NCBI RefSeq assembly: GCF_900406815.1
Contig: NZ_OVCN01000006.1
Span: forward strand, 1 to 64,000
Length of the DNA stretch: 64,000 nucleotides
Direction: 5' to 3'
DNA from: Acinetobacter haemolyticus
GTDB lineage: Bacteria; Pseudomonadota; Gammaproteobacteria; Pseudomonadales; Moraxellaceae
Of this stretch, positions 38,006 through 46,721 are shown piece after piece. The translations under genes were made by a program, and so were the position numbers. The notes under the pieces are model-generated. The model was not told where the DNA came from and did no database searches. It saw nothing but the letters and a program-made list of their open reading frames with translations. The stretch's first letter is position 1; each line of letters opens with the position of its first letter.

Positions 38006-38031
38006 AAAAAAGCGCCGTAAGGCGCTTTTTT
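38006..38031 (+). terminator. Rho-independent terminator of glyA
   Basis: AAAAAAGCGCC / GGCGCTTTTTT with a GTAA tetraloop, 12 bases after the glyA stop. Confidence 0.92.
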
Positions 38032-38070
38032 ATTATCTAATAAAAATGGATTTGATTTTATCAAGCCCAT

Positions 38071-38092
38071 AAAAAAGCACCCGTAGGTGCTT
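38071..38092 (-). terminator. Rho-independent terminator of the glycine-zipper gene
   Basis: Stem AAGCACC / GGTGCTT with a 4-base loop, followed on the minus strand by T residues, nine bases after the stop codon. Confidence 0.85.
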
Positions 38093-38100
38093 AGCTTTTA

Positions 38101-38532
38101 TCAATGACGACGATGCTTTTTCTTTTTCCATTTTTTCTTTTGGTTCTGGCGTTGGTCGTAATCACGATCTTGACCTACTTTTCGACCCAAAGCTGCACCG
38201 CCCGCAGCACCTGCTGCTGCTCCAATATAACCACCAGTCGTACCACCCATGTTACGACCTACAGCATAACCACCAACACCACCTAAACCGCCACCAATTG
38301 CAGCTTCGGTACGAGTACGTTTGCTACTTGCCGCAGCAGCGCCACCAGCACCACCTACAGCAGAACCAATGAGAGCACCATTATGACCGCCCATTTCTTT
38401 ACCAATCGCAGTACCTACAACACTACCCAGCGCAGAGGTAGCAGCAACACGTGTTGCATTATCAGCATATGCTGTCGTTGCTACAGTTGAGCCCGCTAAG
38501 ATCGCACCCAATAATAAAATATTTGCTTTCAT
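38101..38532 (-). CDS. Glycine-zipper envelope protein with basic tail
   Basis: A 143-residue exported protein: signal peptide ending TTAYA, then two glycine-zipper blocks (VVGTAIGKEMGGHNGALIGS and GGYIGAAAGAAGGAALG), which in related proteins pack as paired membrane-spanning helices. The C-terminal 20 residues are strongly basic (KKKWKKKKHRRH). Function unknown; such proteins are often stress-linked outer-membrane components. It is monocistronic with its own terminator. Confidence 0.8.
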   Translation of the reverse strand: MKANILLLGAILAGSTVATTAYADNATRVAATSALGSVVGTAIGKEMGGHNGALIGSAVGGAGGAAAASSKRTRTEAAIGGGLGGVGGYAVGRNMGGTTGGYIGAAAGAAGGAALGRKVGQDRDYDQRQNQKKKWKKKKHRRH

Positions 38533-38913
38533 TTTGACTCCATGTCCATCATCTATCGGACATCATTTCTAATGGCTGCAAATGTAACAAAGTTTGAGTG
38601 ATAAATTGTGAAGAGTATTCACCGTATTATTGCGGTTTAGTGAATGGGTTGTAATGTTTTGTTGCGGTAAGCTTTATATTTGAACTTACTTTATAAGTTA
38701 TCCATAAAGCCCATGGGAGGTTTCAACAGACTGAATGAATTATCGTTATCTAAGCAACATAATTTGTGATGAAATGATGCCGTAATATTAAGTTAGCCAG
38801 TTTCTCTATGTCTTTTGATCCGTAGAATCTGTAAACTATGCGCAATTTTTTGATTTTACTCGTGCTTCTTTTTTGATTTGCACCGAGTTTTTAGATTTTG
38901 AGATATTCCGCCC
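38533..38913. other. Intergenic region between the glycine-zipper gene and prfA
   Basis: A 381-base divergent region that must contain promoters for both neighbours. I see no protein-like frame, no strong hairpin and no consensus promoter that I would defend. hemA, often found before prfA in gammaproteobacteria, is not here. Confidence 0.5.
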
Positions 38914-40002
38914 ATGAAAGCATCACTCCGTTTAAGACTAGATCAACTTTGTGATCGTCACGAAGAGCTGACTGCATTACTCGCTGATGTAGAAGTGATT
39001 TCGGACAATAAACGTTTCCGTAAATTGTCTCGTGAACATAATGATTTAACTGAAATCACCGAAGTTTGGGGTAAATATCGTCAAGCAGAAGAAGACATTG
39101 AAACTGCTGAAATGATGAAATCAGATCCAGATTTCAAAGATATGGCAGAGGAAGAAATTAAAGAAAATAAAGCACTATTAGTTGAGCTTGAAGATCAATT
39201 GAATGTGTTAATGATTCCTAAAGATCCAAATGATGCCAATGCAGCTTATCTTGAGATTCGTGCAGGAACAGGTGGCGATGAAGCGGCAATTTTCTCTGGC
39301 GATCTATTCCGTATGTATAGTAAATATGCTGAAACGCAAGGTTGGCGTATTGAAGTACTTTCAGAAAATGAAGGTGAGCATGGCGGCTATAAAGAAGTGA
39401 TTTGTCGCATTGATGGTGAAGGCGTATATGGCCGTCTGAAATTCGAAAGCGGTGCGCATCGTGTACAACGTGTACCTGCGACAGAGTCTCAAGGTCGTGT
39501 ACATACTTCAGCGTGTACCGTTGCGATTCTTCCAGAAGTTGATGTCGATACTACAGTTGAAATTAATCCTGCGGATTTGCGTATTGATACTTACCGCGCT
39601 TCAGGTGCGGGTGGTCAGCACATTAACAAAACCGATTCTGCAGTACGTATTACCCATATTCCTTCTGGTGTAGTGGTGGAATGTCAGGAAGAACGTTCAC
39701 AGCATAAAAACAAAGCCAAAGCGATGGCTCTGTTAGTGTCGAGATTAGAAAATGCCAAACGTGCAGCTGCCGACGCTGCAACTTCAGAAATGCGCCGTGA
39801 CTTGGTTGGTTCTGGTGATCGTTCTGAGCGTATTCGTACCTATAACTACCCACAAGGTCGTATGACCGATCACCGTATCAATCTGACCTTATATAAGTTA
39901 GATGCGATTATGGAAGGGGATTTAACAGAATTGTTGGATAGCTTGCATCGTGAATATCAGGCCGATCAGTTAGCAATGCTTGCACAGGAAAATGGCGGCT
40001 GA
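38914..40002 (+). CDS. prfA: Peptide chain release factor 1
   Basis: A 362-residue release factor that recognises UAA and UAG. The PxT tripeptide is PAT in [14 protein letters not shown], and the catalytic GGQ lies in [19 protein letters not shown] (around residue 230). The last codon overlaps the prmC start by one base (TGATG), so the methyltransferase that modifies the GGQ glutamine is translated directly after it. Confidence 0.97.
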   Translation: MKASLRLRLDQLCDRHEELTALLADVEVISDNKRFRKLSREHNDLTEITEVWGKYRQAEEDIETAEMMKSDPDFKDMAEEEIKENKALLVELEDQLNVLMIPKDPNDANAAYLEIRAGTGGDEAAIFSGDLFRMYSKYAETQGWRIEVLSENEGEHGGYKEVICRIDGEGVYGRLKFESGAHRVQRVPATESQGRVHTSACTVAILPEVDVDTTVEINPADLRIDTYRASGAGGQHINKTDSAVRITHIPSGVVVECQEERSQHKNKAKAMALLVSRLENAKRAAADAATSEMRRDLVGSGDRSERIRTYNYPQGRMTDHRINLTLYKLDAIMEGDLTELLDSLHREYQADQLAMLAQENGG

Positions 40003-40814
40003 TGAATATCGCTCAAGCATTAGAAATCAAAGGTGAAATAGACAGCTATGAGCGTCAAGAAGCTCTATGGCTGCTTGAACACATTTTAGGTGTGAACTCT
40101 TTGGAATTAAAACTAAGACTTGAGCAAGAGTTAACTGAAATTCAAGAGCAAGCTTATCTAGATGGGCTTGCACGCATTGAACAAGGTGAACCACTGGCTT
40201 ATGTCACAGGTTCACAGCCTTTCTGGACGCTCGATTTAAAAGTCACACACGATACTTTAGTACCGCGTCCAGATACCGAAATCCTTGTTGAAACTGTGTT
40301 AAAGCTGTCACTGGATCAGCATGCAAGTATTGTTGATTTAGGAACAGGAACGGGTGCAATTGCTCTGGCATTGGCAAGTGAGCGTCCGCAATGGTCTGTG
40401 ACAGCAACTGATATTTACCAGCCCACATTGGACGTTGCTCAGGAAAATGCCTTAAAGCATGGTTTATCTCAGGTCAATTTTGCATGTGGGGCTTGGTTTG
40501 AGGCTTTAAGCCAACAAAAATTTGATCTAATCGTTTCTAATCCACCTTACATCGATCCTGATGATGTACATATGCAAAAGCTAAAATCTGAACCAGAACG
40601 GGCTTTGATTGCAGCTAATCACGGTTTGGCCGATATTGAAACAATCATTGCGCAAGGTAAAGATTGGTTAAAAGCAGAAGGTTGGATTGCCCTTGAACAT
40701 GGATATGATCAGGGACAAGCCGTGCGTGAAATCTTTGAGCAGCACGGTTTTAACCAAATCCAGACCATCAAAGACTATGGTGGAAATGACCGCGTGAGCT
40801 TGGCACAAAAATAG
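40002..40814 (+). CDS. prmC: Release factor glutamine N5-methyltransferase
   Basis: A 270-residue SAM-dependent enzyme that methylates the GGQ glutamine of release factors 1 and 2. The SAM motif is VDLGTGTGAIALALA (111-125), with NPPY at 180-183 and the helical N-terminal domain characteristic of PrmC. It overlaps prfA by one base. In Pseudomonas and relatives moeB usually follows; here moeB is more than 9 kb downstream. Confidence 0.95.
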   Translation: MNIAQALEIKGEIDSYERQEALWLLEHILGVNSLELKLRLEQELTEIQEQAYLDGLARIEQGEPLAYVTGSQPFWTLDLKVTHDTLVPRPDTEILVETVLKLSLDQHASIVDLGTGTGAIALALASERPQWSVTATDIYQPTLDVAQENALKHGLSQVNFACGAWFEALSQQKFDLIVSNPPYIDPDDVHMQKLKSEPERALIAANHGLADIETIIAQGKDWLKAEGWIALEHGYDQGQAVREIFEQHGFNQIQTIKDYGGNDRVSLAQK

Positions 40815-40815
40815 A

Positions 40816-41448
40816 CTAATTACTTTGCGTAGAATGCTTTACAGCTTGTGCCAACTCAATATTACCTTGTTGTTCTAAGCCCTCTACTATTCCCATCGCA
40901 TCGATCGGATCACGATTTTGGCTCATTTTAAACTGGCCGACCATTTCAGATACCTGGATTTCAACAGCAACAATATGTCTTAATTCCTCTGCGATATATT
41001 CGCTTGGTGCATCTGACATTTTCCATGGTTTGTCCTGCTTGGCTTCATGTGTTCGAGTCAGGCGTGCCAAGATGCCACGTAAGATTTTTTCATCTTGAGA
41101 AAAATAAATTTTACCTTTGACATGAACCACTTGATAATTCCAAGTCGGCACATGCTGATGGTGTTGCTGTTTAGATGGATACCAATTGGGAGTGATGTAT
41201 CCTTGTTGACCTTGGAAGATGACAAGGACTTCAGAACCATTTTCTATCTGTGTATGGAGTGGGTTGTTTTTGGCGATATGAGCAACTAAAGTCGCATTTT
41301 GTTCATCATCAACTAGCAACTCAACGGGTAAATGCATGGCATCTAGCCCCGAATTATTTTGTGTGATCAGGGTTGCAAAAGGATATTGGCGAATTAAATC
41401 ATGTAAGACTTCTAAACGGTTTTCTTCAAATATTTTAGGGATGTACAT
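40816..41448 (-). CDS. FMN-binding negative transcriptional regulator (PaiB-like)
   Basis: A 210-residue protein of the PaiB/FMN_bind_2 family, with a split-barrel flavin-binding fold. Landmarks are the N-terminal MYIPKIFEENRLEVLHDLI, PFATLITQ, LPVELLVD, HIAKNNPLH, VIFQGQQGYITPNWYPSK and LEQQGN near the end. In Bacillus PaiB represses sporulation and protease genes; in Proteobacteria the function is unproven. It ends one base past the convergent prmC stop. Confidence 0.82.
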   Translation of the reverse strand: MYIPKIFEENRLEVLHDLIRQYPFATLITQNNSGLDAMHLPVELLVDDEQNATLVAHIAKNNPLHTQIENGSEVLVIFQGQQGYITPNWYPSKQQHHQHVPTWNYQVVHVKGKIYFSQDEKILRGILARLTRTHEAKQDKPWKMSDAPSEYIAEELRHIVAVEIQVSEMVGQFKMSQNRDPIDAMGIVEGLEQQGNIELAQAVKHSTQSN

Positions 41449-41464
41449 GAGTTAATTCCATTCA

Positions 41465-42523
41465 CTAGCCTAAGTAATTTAGACGATTTTGTTTGTTCGG
41501 TGCAGATTTTCGGTAACTTCCTGGACTCACGCCACTCCATTTTTTGAAAGCACGATGGAAAGCACTTGGATCATGGAAATTAAGATCATCACTAATACTT
41601 TGGATAGAGTCGTTAGTCTTGCTTAGTCTCTCAATCGCAATATCACAGCGAATATCATTTTTAAGTTGCTGGTAACTTACACCTTCTTGTTTTAGTCGTC
41701 TTTGAATCGTCGCTGTAGACATATTTAATTGTTGTGCAATGTCTTTCAGTTCAGCCCACTCTGATGGAGGTTGTAAGAGTAGCTGCCGACGAATTTGAAG
41801 ACTAAGCGAATTTTCATTTTTAAAACGCACAATCAAGTTATAGGGTGTATGTCTCAGAAAGTCATTTAACGCTTGTTTGTCTTTTTTAATCTTATGTTTG
41901 AGATAATGTGCATCGAACTCAATACAATTTTGGGTTGCATGAAACTGGATGTTTTCACAAAAACGAATTCGATAATCTTGTATTTCCACAGGCTGATGGC
42001 ATTTAAAAGACATCTTCTGAAATGCAATGCGTTGATCACTTAACCAACACATTAAGCTATGCACCAACATCAAGAACGTAGAATAGGTGAACATTCGTTT
42101 CGGTTGCTCACGATCATGCAGAATTAAATAAGCTTTGCTCCCATTTTGAACTAACTCACCATGAATATCATCAAGTACTAAACTCAGGAATTTTAGAATT
42201 TCTCGAATGGCTTGCTCTAATGTATCTGCTTCAAATGCAAGTTTCGCCAACAGCTTATAACTGCCTCGACGCATAGGGTGAGAGTCCATACCAAGAAACT
42301 CATCATTCATACTTTCAGCAAGTTCTGTCCATAATTGAGCACATTGAGTAACGGGAATACGAGCTTTGGCAGAAGTTAATAATTCAGCTGAAATCCCAGC
42401 TCGATTTGCAATGTTGACTATATTTAAGCCACGACTTGCAGCAACGCTTAATGCCTCACGTATCAAAGCATTTGAAATTGTATCTTTGGCAGAATTAAGG
42501 TCGATTGGAGAATTTTTGCTCAT
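41465..42523 (-). CDS. AraC family regulator with Arabinose_bd domain
   Basis: A 352-residue regulator of the same architecture as AlkR: Arabinose_bd-type N-terminal domain (about 30-220) and AraC DNA-binding domain at the C-terminus (IAQQLNMSTATIQRRLKQEG, SISDDLNFHDPSAFHRAFK, GVSPGSYR). It is divergent from an SDR gene 143 bases away, its most likely target. The effector is unknown; related regulators sense fatty acids, alkanes or ornithine. Confidence 0.88.
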   Translation of the reverse strand: MSKNSPIDLNSAKDTISNALIREALSVAASRGLNIVNIANRAGISAELLTSAKARIPVTQCAQLWTELAESMNDEFLGMDSHPMRRGSYKLLAKLAFEADTLEQAIREILKFLSLVLDDIHGELVQNGSKAYLILHDREQPKRMFTYSTFLMLVHSLMCWLSDQRIAFQKMSFKCHQPVEIQDYRIRFCENIQFHATQNCIEFDAHYLKHKIKKDKQALNDFLRHTPYNLIVRFKNENSLSLQIRRQLLLQPPSEWAELKDIAQQLNMSTATIQRRLKQEGVSYQQLKNDIRCDIAIERLSKTNDSIQSISDDLNFHDPSAFHRAFKKWSGVSPGSYRKSAPNKQNRLNYLG

Positions 42524-42666
42524 ACACGCATGAAATACAGGAGAGTAAATAGTTGAATGCTCAAAAGTTGCATTAAATTTGCTACTTTTTGGAATTGTAT
42601 CGAAAAAAAGTTGCGATTACTCTCAGTTATAAAAATTTATAGCTTTTAATTTGATAGGAAATGTAA

Positions 42667-43437
42667 ATGAAAATTCAAGGAAAACATTTTGTTATTACCG
42701 GCGGTGGATCGGGACTAGGTGCAGCAACAGCTGAGTATTTAATTGAAAAAGGTGCTTCAGTGACTTTGGTGGATATGAATGCTGAGGTCGGAGAACAACA
42801 AGCCAAAGCTCTAGGTGCTCAAGCCGAGTTTGTTAAATTGGATGTAACTGATGAGCAAGCTGCAGAGCAGTTCTTTAAAGAAGTTGTTGAAAAGCACGGA
42901 CAACTGCATGGATTGGTGAATTGTGCAGGGGTAGGGCCATCAGCAAAAGTAGTAGGGAAAGATGGTGTACATGATTTGGCAATGTTCTCCAAAGTTTTGC
43001 ATATCAATGTTACTGGAACATTTAACATGCTGCGATTTGCGGCAGATGCAATGAGTAAAAATAGTGTTGAAGACGGTGATGAAGATCGAGGCGTGATTGT
43101 TAATACGGCTTCGGTTGCGGCTTTTGATGGTCAAATTGGTCAAGCGGCGTATTCAGCATCAAAAGGCGCTGTTGTTGCGATGACTTTGCCGATTGCACGT
43201 GAGTTAGCGCGTCATAGTATCCGTATCATGACAATTGCACCTGGTATCATGGAAACACCGATGTTGAAAGGTCTGCCACAAAATGTTCAAGATGCGCTTG
43301 GGCAAATGGTTCCTTATCCTTCACGATTAGGACGTCCTGAGGAGTTTGCTCGCTTAGTTGCTCATATCGCTGAAAACTCTTATCTCAATGGTGAAGTGAT
43401 CCGTTTAGATGGCGCAATTCGTATGGCCGCAAAATAA
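42667..43437 (+). CDS. SDR family oxidoreductase (3-hydroxyacyl-CoA dehydrogenase type)
   Basis: A 256-residue NAD(H)-dependent short-chain dehydrogenase. The cofactor motif is TGGGSGLG (11-18) with LVDM at the end of the second strand (NAD preference), NCAG at 85-88, and catalytic S149, Y162 and K166 (YSASK). The pattern LVNCAG.GPSAKVVGKDGVHDL resembles type-2 3-hydroxyacyl-CoA dehydrogenases of fatty-acid or branched-chain degradation. A divergent AraC regulator likely controls it. Confidence 0.85.
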   Translation: MKIQGKHFVITGGGSGLGAATAEYLIEKGASVTLVDMNAEVGEQQAKALGAQAEFVKLDVTDEQAAEQFFKEVVEKHGQLHGLVNCAGVGPSAKVVGKDGVHDLAMFSKVLHINVTGTFNMLRFAADAMSKNSVEDGDEDRGVIVNTASVAAFDGQIGQAAYSASKGAVVAMTLPIARELARHSIRIMTIAPGIMETPMLKGLPQNVQDALGQMVPYPSRLGRPEEFARLVAHIAENSYLNGEVIRLDGAIRMAAK

Positions 43438-43507
43438 TTAGATCTATTTGAAAAGTGCAGTTAATGCTGTACTTTTCACTTTTTAATGTATCAGTTTGTA
43501 GCCTATT

Positions 43508-43536
43508 TTGACGCATTTCAAATTTGCTTATATAGT
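43508..43536 (+). promoter_or_regulatory. Sigma-70 promoter of the exported SOD
   Basis: TTGACG (43508-43513), a 17-base spacer and TATAGT (43531-43536): five of six matches in each hexamer. Transcription would start near 43543, inside the adjoining Fur box and 30 bases before the ATG. Confidence 0.8.
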
Positions 43537-43555
43537 GATAATGAAAACTATTATC
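43537..43555 (+). promoter_or_regulatory. Fur box upstream of the exported SOD
   Basis: GATAATGAAAACTATTATC matches the 19-base Fur consensus at 16 positions, with both outer hexamers intact. It directly abuts the -10 element and covers the expected transcription start, the classic place for iron-dependent repression. Confidence 0.8.
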
Positions 43556-43572
43556 AAGATTGGATTGAGATC

Positions 43573-44256
43573 ATGCGATATTTGAACAAAGGTTTACTTG
43601 CGTTATTGGTATGTTCGAGTGTAAGTATTTCAGCTTTTGCGAACTTTACTCAAGCACCTCTACCTTATAAAAGTGATGCTTTAGAGCCTGCTATCGATCA
43701 ACAAACGATGGAAATTCACTATGGTAAACACCATAAAGCTTATGTCGATAATTTAAATGCTGAAATCAAGACCTTTCCACAATTGGATAAAATGAATATT
43801 GAGCAGATTCAGCAACAGATTTCTAAATATAATGCTGCAGTTCGCAATAATGGTGGTGGTCATTTTAACCATGCATTCTTTTGGGAAACATTAGCCCCAG
43901 CTGACAAAACAGGTAAAATTAGCCCTAAGTTACTTAAGCAGATCAATCAAGACTTTGGGTCCTTTAAAGCTTTTCAAGATCAATTTAATCAAGCAGCTAC
44001 TAGCCGTTTCGGTTCAGGATGGGCATGGTTGATCGTAAATCCGCAGGGTAAATTAGAAGTTACTTCGACACCAAACCAAGATAACCCGCTAATGGATATT
44101 GCAGAGAAGAAAGGTCAACCTTTATTAGGTTTAGATGTTTGGGAACATGCATATTATTTGAAATATCAAAATCGTCGAGCTGATTACACCAAAGCATTTT
44201 GGAGCGTAGTGAACTGGAATAAAGTAAATGATCGCTATCAAAAAGCGAGCAAGTAA
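43573..44256 (+). CDS. sodA: Exported superoxide dismutase, Mn-type sequence
   Basis: A 227-residue Fe/Mn-family superoxide dismutase with a signal peptide (residues 1-23, ending AFA) that sends it to the periplasm. Metal ligands are H49, H100 (GGHFNHAFFW), D188 and H192 (DVWEHAYYLKYQN). GGH.NH and PNQDNPLM are closer to Mn enzymes than to Fe enzymes. The frame is open to 43486, but the promoter and Fur box lie inside that stretch, so ATG 43573 is the start. Iron-repressed Mn-SOD is a familiar swap when iron is scarce. A terminator follows. Confidence 0.9.
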   Translation: MRYLNKGLLALLVCSSVSISAFANFTQAPLPYKSDALEPAIDQQTMEIHYGKHHKAYVDNLNAEIKTFPQLDKMNIEQIQQQISKYNAAVRNNGGGHFNHAFFWETLAPADKTGKISPKLLKQINQDFGSFKAFQDQFNQAATSRFGSGWAWLIVNPQGKLEVTSTPNQDNPLMDIAEKKGQPLLGLDVWEHAYYLKYQNRRADYTKAFWSVVNWNKVNDRYQKASK

Positions 44257-44283
44257 TACTTGAAATAATTTTGGATAAATTTA

Positions 44284-44314
44284 AAAAGGTGATGGTAGCA
44301 ACCATCACTTTTTT
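44284..44314. terminator. Bidirectional rho-independent terminator
   Basis: Stem GTGATGGT / ACCATCAC with an AGCA loop, flanked by A-run and T-run. It separates convergent sod and AraC genes and can serve both. Confidence 0.85.
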
Positions 44315-44326
44315 ATTTAGGTCATT

Positions 44327-45346
44327 TTATTGATTTTCCCAACGCTTATACGCACGATTAAAGCTAGAGAGTGATGAATAACCTAAATTCCTTGCAATTT
44401 CATCTCTTGCCATAAAAGGATTCAGTAATAATTTTTGTGCTTTCGATTTTCTTACCTGATCATAAAGAATTTGAAAACTTACATTTTTCTCTTGTAGCAT
44501 CCTTTGCAAAGTACGTTTGGTGAGATTGAGTTTTTGAGCAACTTGCTCAATATTGAGTAGACCTTCATTTTGATCATCGATCGTATTTTTAACACGATAT
44601 AAAATATCTTGTGTCGCCACCAGCTCATCAAGCTCTTTCTGACATAATAATTTAAATTTTTCAGACGTCAGTGGGTCAGACATGCTTAATGGTGTCTCTA
44701 AAAATTTAGCTGAGCTTATTAAGCGAGTATGGGGTTGTTCATAATGTATTTCTGCAAAGCTAGATGCTAAAATATGTTCAAAACGAGAAAAATATTCAGG
44801 GCACTTACATTGTAGATCTATACTTGGTTTAAAATCTGGAATAAAGAACCTTACCAAATGCACAAAGCCAGTTAAAAAGAAAACACAGCTAAATTCATAA
44901 GCTTGTAAGTCACAAGGATTGTTAAAATCCATTACAGATTTATCATAAATAATATTGTAATAAGCCAATTCTTTTTCAACGACAAAATGTAAATCAACAA
45001 AAGAACATTGCAGACTCACAAATTGATTGATGGTTTGAATAGCATCAAGTGGATTCTTGGCAATTGCAACAGTGAAACCAAGTAAACCATGAGAACTGAT
45101 TTTTAATTGTGTACTTGCAAAAAAACCAATGCCTTGCTCTTGAGTTAAATCAATCGCTCTGGCAATGACTTTTTTGAAAGAAGTTAGGCTAATTTTATAA
45201 TTAATATCATGCAATTTTTCTATTTCTACACCTGTGCTCCAAAATAGTTCTGCTGCTGAAATATTCCATCGAGCTATAACTTCACTGAGTAAATGAACAT
45301 AAGAACTACTAATAAAATGTGGATGATGAAGGCGGGGAATACTCAT
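44327..45346 (-). CDS. AraC family regulator, short C-terminus
   Basis: A 339-residue Arabinose_bd/AraC regulator: ligand domain over roughly 20-210 and DNA-binding domain over 245-339 (VAQKLNLTKRTLQRMLQEKN, IARNLGYSSLSSFNRAYK). It ends at RWENQ, omitting the G.SP..YR segment that closes most AraC domains and is present in both other AraC proteins of the window. The recognition helices are complete, so it may still bind DNA. It is divergent from the lipase gene, 277 bases away. Confidence 0.85.
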   Translation of the reverse strand: MSIPRLHHPHFISSSYVHLLSEVIARWNISAAELFWSTGVEIEKLHDINYKISLTSFKKVIARAIDLTQEQGIGFFASTQLKISSHGLLGFTVAIAKNPLDAIQTINQFVSLQCSFVDLHFVVEKELAYYNIIYDKSVMDFNNPCDLQAYEFSCVFFLTGFVHLVRFFIPDFKPSIDLQCKCPEYFSRFEHILASSFAEIHYEQPHTRLISSAKFLETPLSMSDPLTSEKFKLLCQKELDELVATQDILYRVKNTIDDQNEGLLNIEQVAQKLNLTKRTLQRMLQEKNVSFQILYDQVRKSKAQKLLLNPFMARDEIARNLGYSSLSSFNRAYKRWENQ

Positions 45347-45623
45347 GATATTAGAAAAATTCCTTTTTCAATTTGGCTTAAATCTAATAAAAATTAAAAC
45401 AGTAAACTTAATTTGGAAATGTTCATTCATCGGATTTTTTTCATTTCATACCAAAATTGGCGTGAATTGTTATGATTTTGGCATCATATGTTTTAGTCTA
45501 AAAATCACACAATATTTCGAAGGAGTATACTTTGCAAGTCCTGTGTATGTTAGGAATGGATCCTCATACATCCTTTAGGACTAAGTAGTTGTAATAAAAA
45601 TCAAAAATGCTTGGAGCAAAAAA

Positions 45624-46643
45624 GTGAAGAAAAAATATTTCAATGCGATAGTTTTAACGACGGGCATGCTCATCAGCGGCGGATCAGTTGTACATGCTGG
45701 TTTGTTTAGTTTTCTATCACCAAAAGCATCATGGCAAAACTGTGATGTAAAATCTTGTTCAGTAGGTGGTAGCACCAATGTCACCTCTAGTTATGCAAAA
45801 ACAAAATATCCGATTGTATTAACCCATGGAATGTCGGGGTTCTCGGCTGTAGGTCCGTTACAGTACTGGCATGGAATTACAGAAGATTTGGTGAGTAATG
45901 GTGCGAATGTATTTGTTACACAACAAGCAGCATTTAACTCATCGGAAGTACGCGGAGAACAACTGCTCTTACAGACCAAACAAATTTTAGCGATTAGTGG
46001 TGCTGAGAAAGTGAACTTGGTCGGGCATAGCCATGGAACACATTCAATTCGATATGTAGCTGGAATAATGCCAGATAAAGTTGCATCAGTTACCGCTGTT
46101 GCAGGACCAGGTAAAGGTTCAAATGTAGCGGATGTTGTCTATGACTTTACACAGTCACCCGTTGGTCCTATAGCTGCACCTATCATTTCTGCTGGCGTAA
46201 ATGCATTTGGCGCGTTGATTGGAATAGGCTCAGGTAATTACTATGACCAAGATTCTTTGGCTGGACTTTGGTCACTGACGACTGCCGGGGCTGCAGAGTT
46301 TAATCAACGTTTCCCTGCGGGAATACCGATGACAGCATGTGGTTCAGGGCGAGAACTTGAAAGTAATGGGGTTCGTTATTATTCATGGACTGGAACAAGC
46401 CCATTTACAAATGCACTCGATCCATTTGATTATGCTTTAACAGCGACTTCACTCCTGATTCCAGGCGATAGTGATGGATTGGTGCCACGTTGCTCAAGCC
46501 ATCTTGGTACCGTGATTCGTGATAACTATGCATTTAACCATCTTGATGAAGTGAATCAAGTCCTCGGTTTAGTTGGTTTCTTACAAAATCCTGTCACACC
46601 ATTTCGTTTGCAAGCTAACCGTTTAAAAAATCTAAATTTATAA
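45624..46643 (+). CDS. lipA: Triacylglycerol lipase, subfamily I.1
   Basis: Secreted lipase of 339 residues with signal peptide (1-25, ending VHA). The oxyanion segment is VLTHGMSGF, the nucleophile S136 lies in GHSHG, and the remaining triad is D284 (GDSDG) and H306. C239 and C290 are placed for the conserved disulfide. Such lipases fold in the periplasm with a dedicated foldase, encoded directly downstream, and leave by type II secretion. The GTG start has GGAG seven bases upstream. The symbol is shared with lipoyl synthase; these are different genes. Confidence 0.93.
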   Translation: MKKKYFNAIVLTTGMLISGGSVVHAGLFSFLSPKASWQNCDVKSCSVGGSTNVTSSYAKTKYPIVLTHGMSGFSAVGPLQYWHGITEDLVSNGANVFVTQQAAFNSSEVRGEQLLLQTKQILAISGAEKVNLVGHSHGTHSIRYVAGIMPDKVASVTAVAGPGKGSNVADVVYDFTQSPVGPIAAPIISAGVNAFGALIGIGSGNYYDQDSLAGLWSLTTAGAAEFNQRFPAGIPMTACGSGRELESNGVRYYSWTGTSPFTNALDPFDYALTATSLLIPGDSDGLVPRCSSHLGTVIRDNYAFNHLDEVNQVLGLVGFLQNPVTPFRLQANRLKNLNL

Positions 46644-46721
46644 ACAATATATGATAGGGGAGTAATTGATTTACCCCCTTAGCTCGATCATGGAAGTTGA
46701 AAATTAGTAGAGTAATGGATT

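Noticed and set aside
42563..42614. Direct repeat AAAAGTTGC (42563 and 42606) between the AraC and SDR genes as operator
   Set aside because: Only nine bases, 43 bases apart, in AT-rich DNA; not above what chance could give.
45345..45578. 77-codon frame between the AraC and lipase genes
   Set aside because: Hydrophobic, Phe/Ile-rich composition expected of AT-rich non-coding DNA; no ribosome-binding site, and it lies where the promoters should be.
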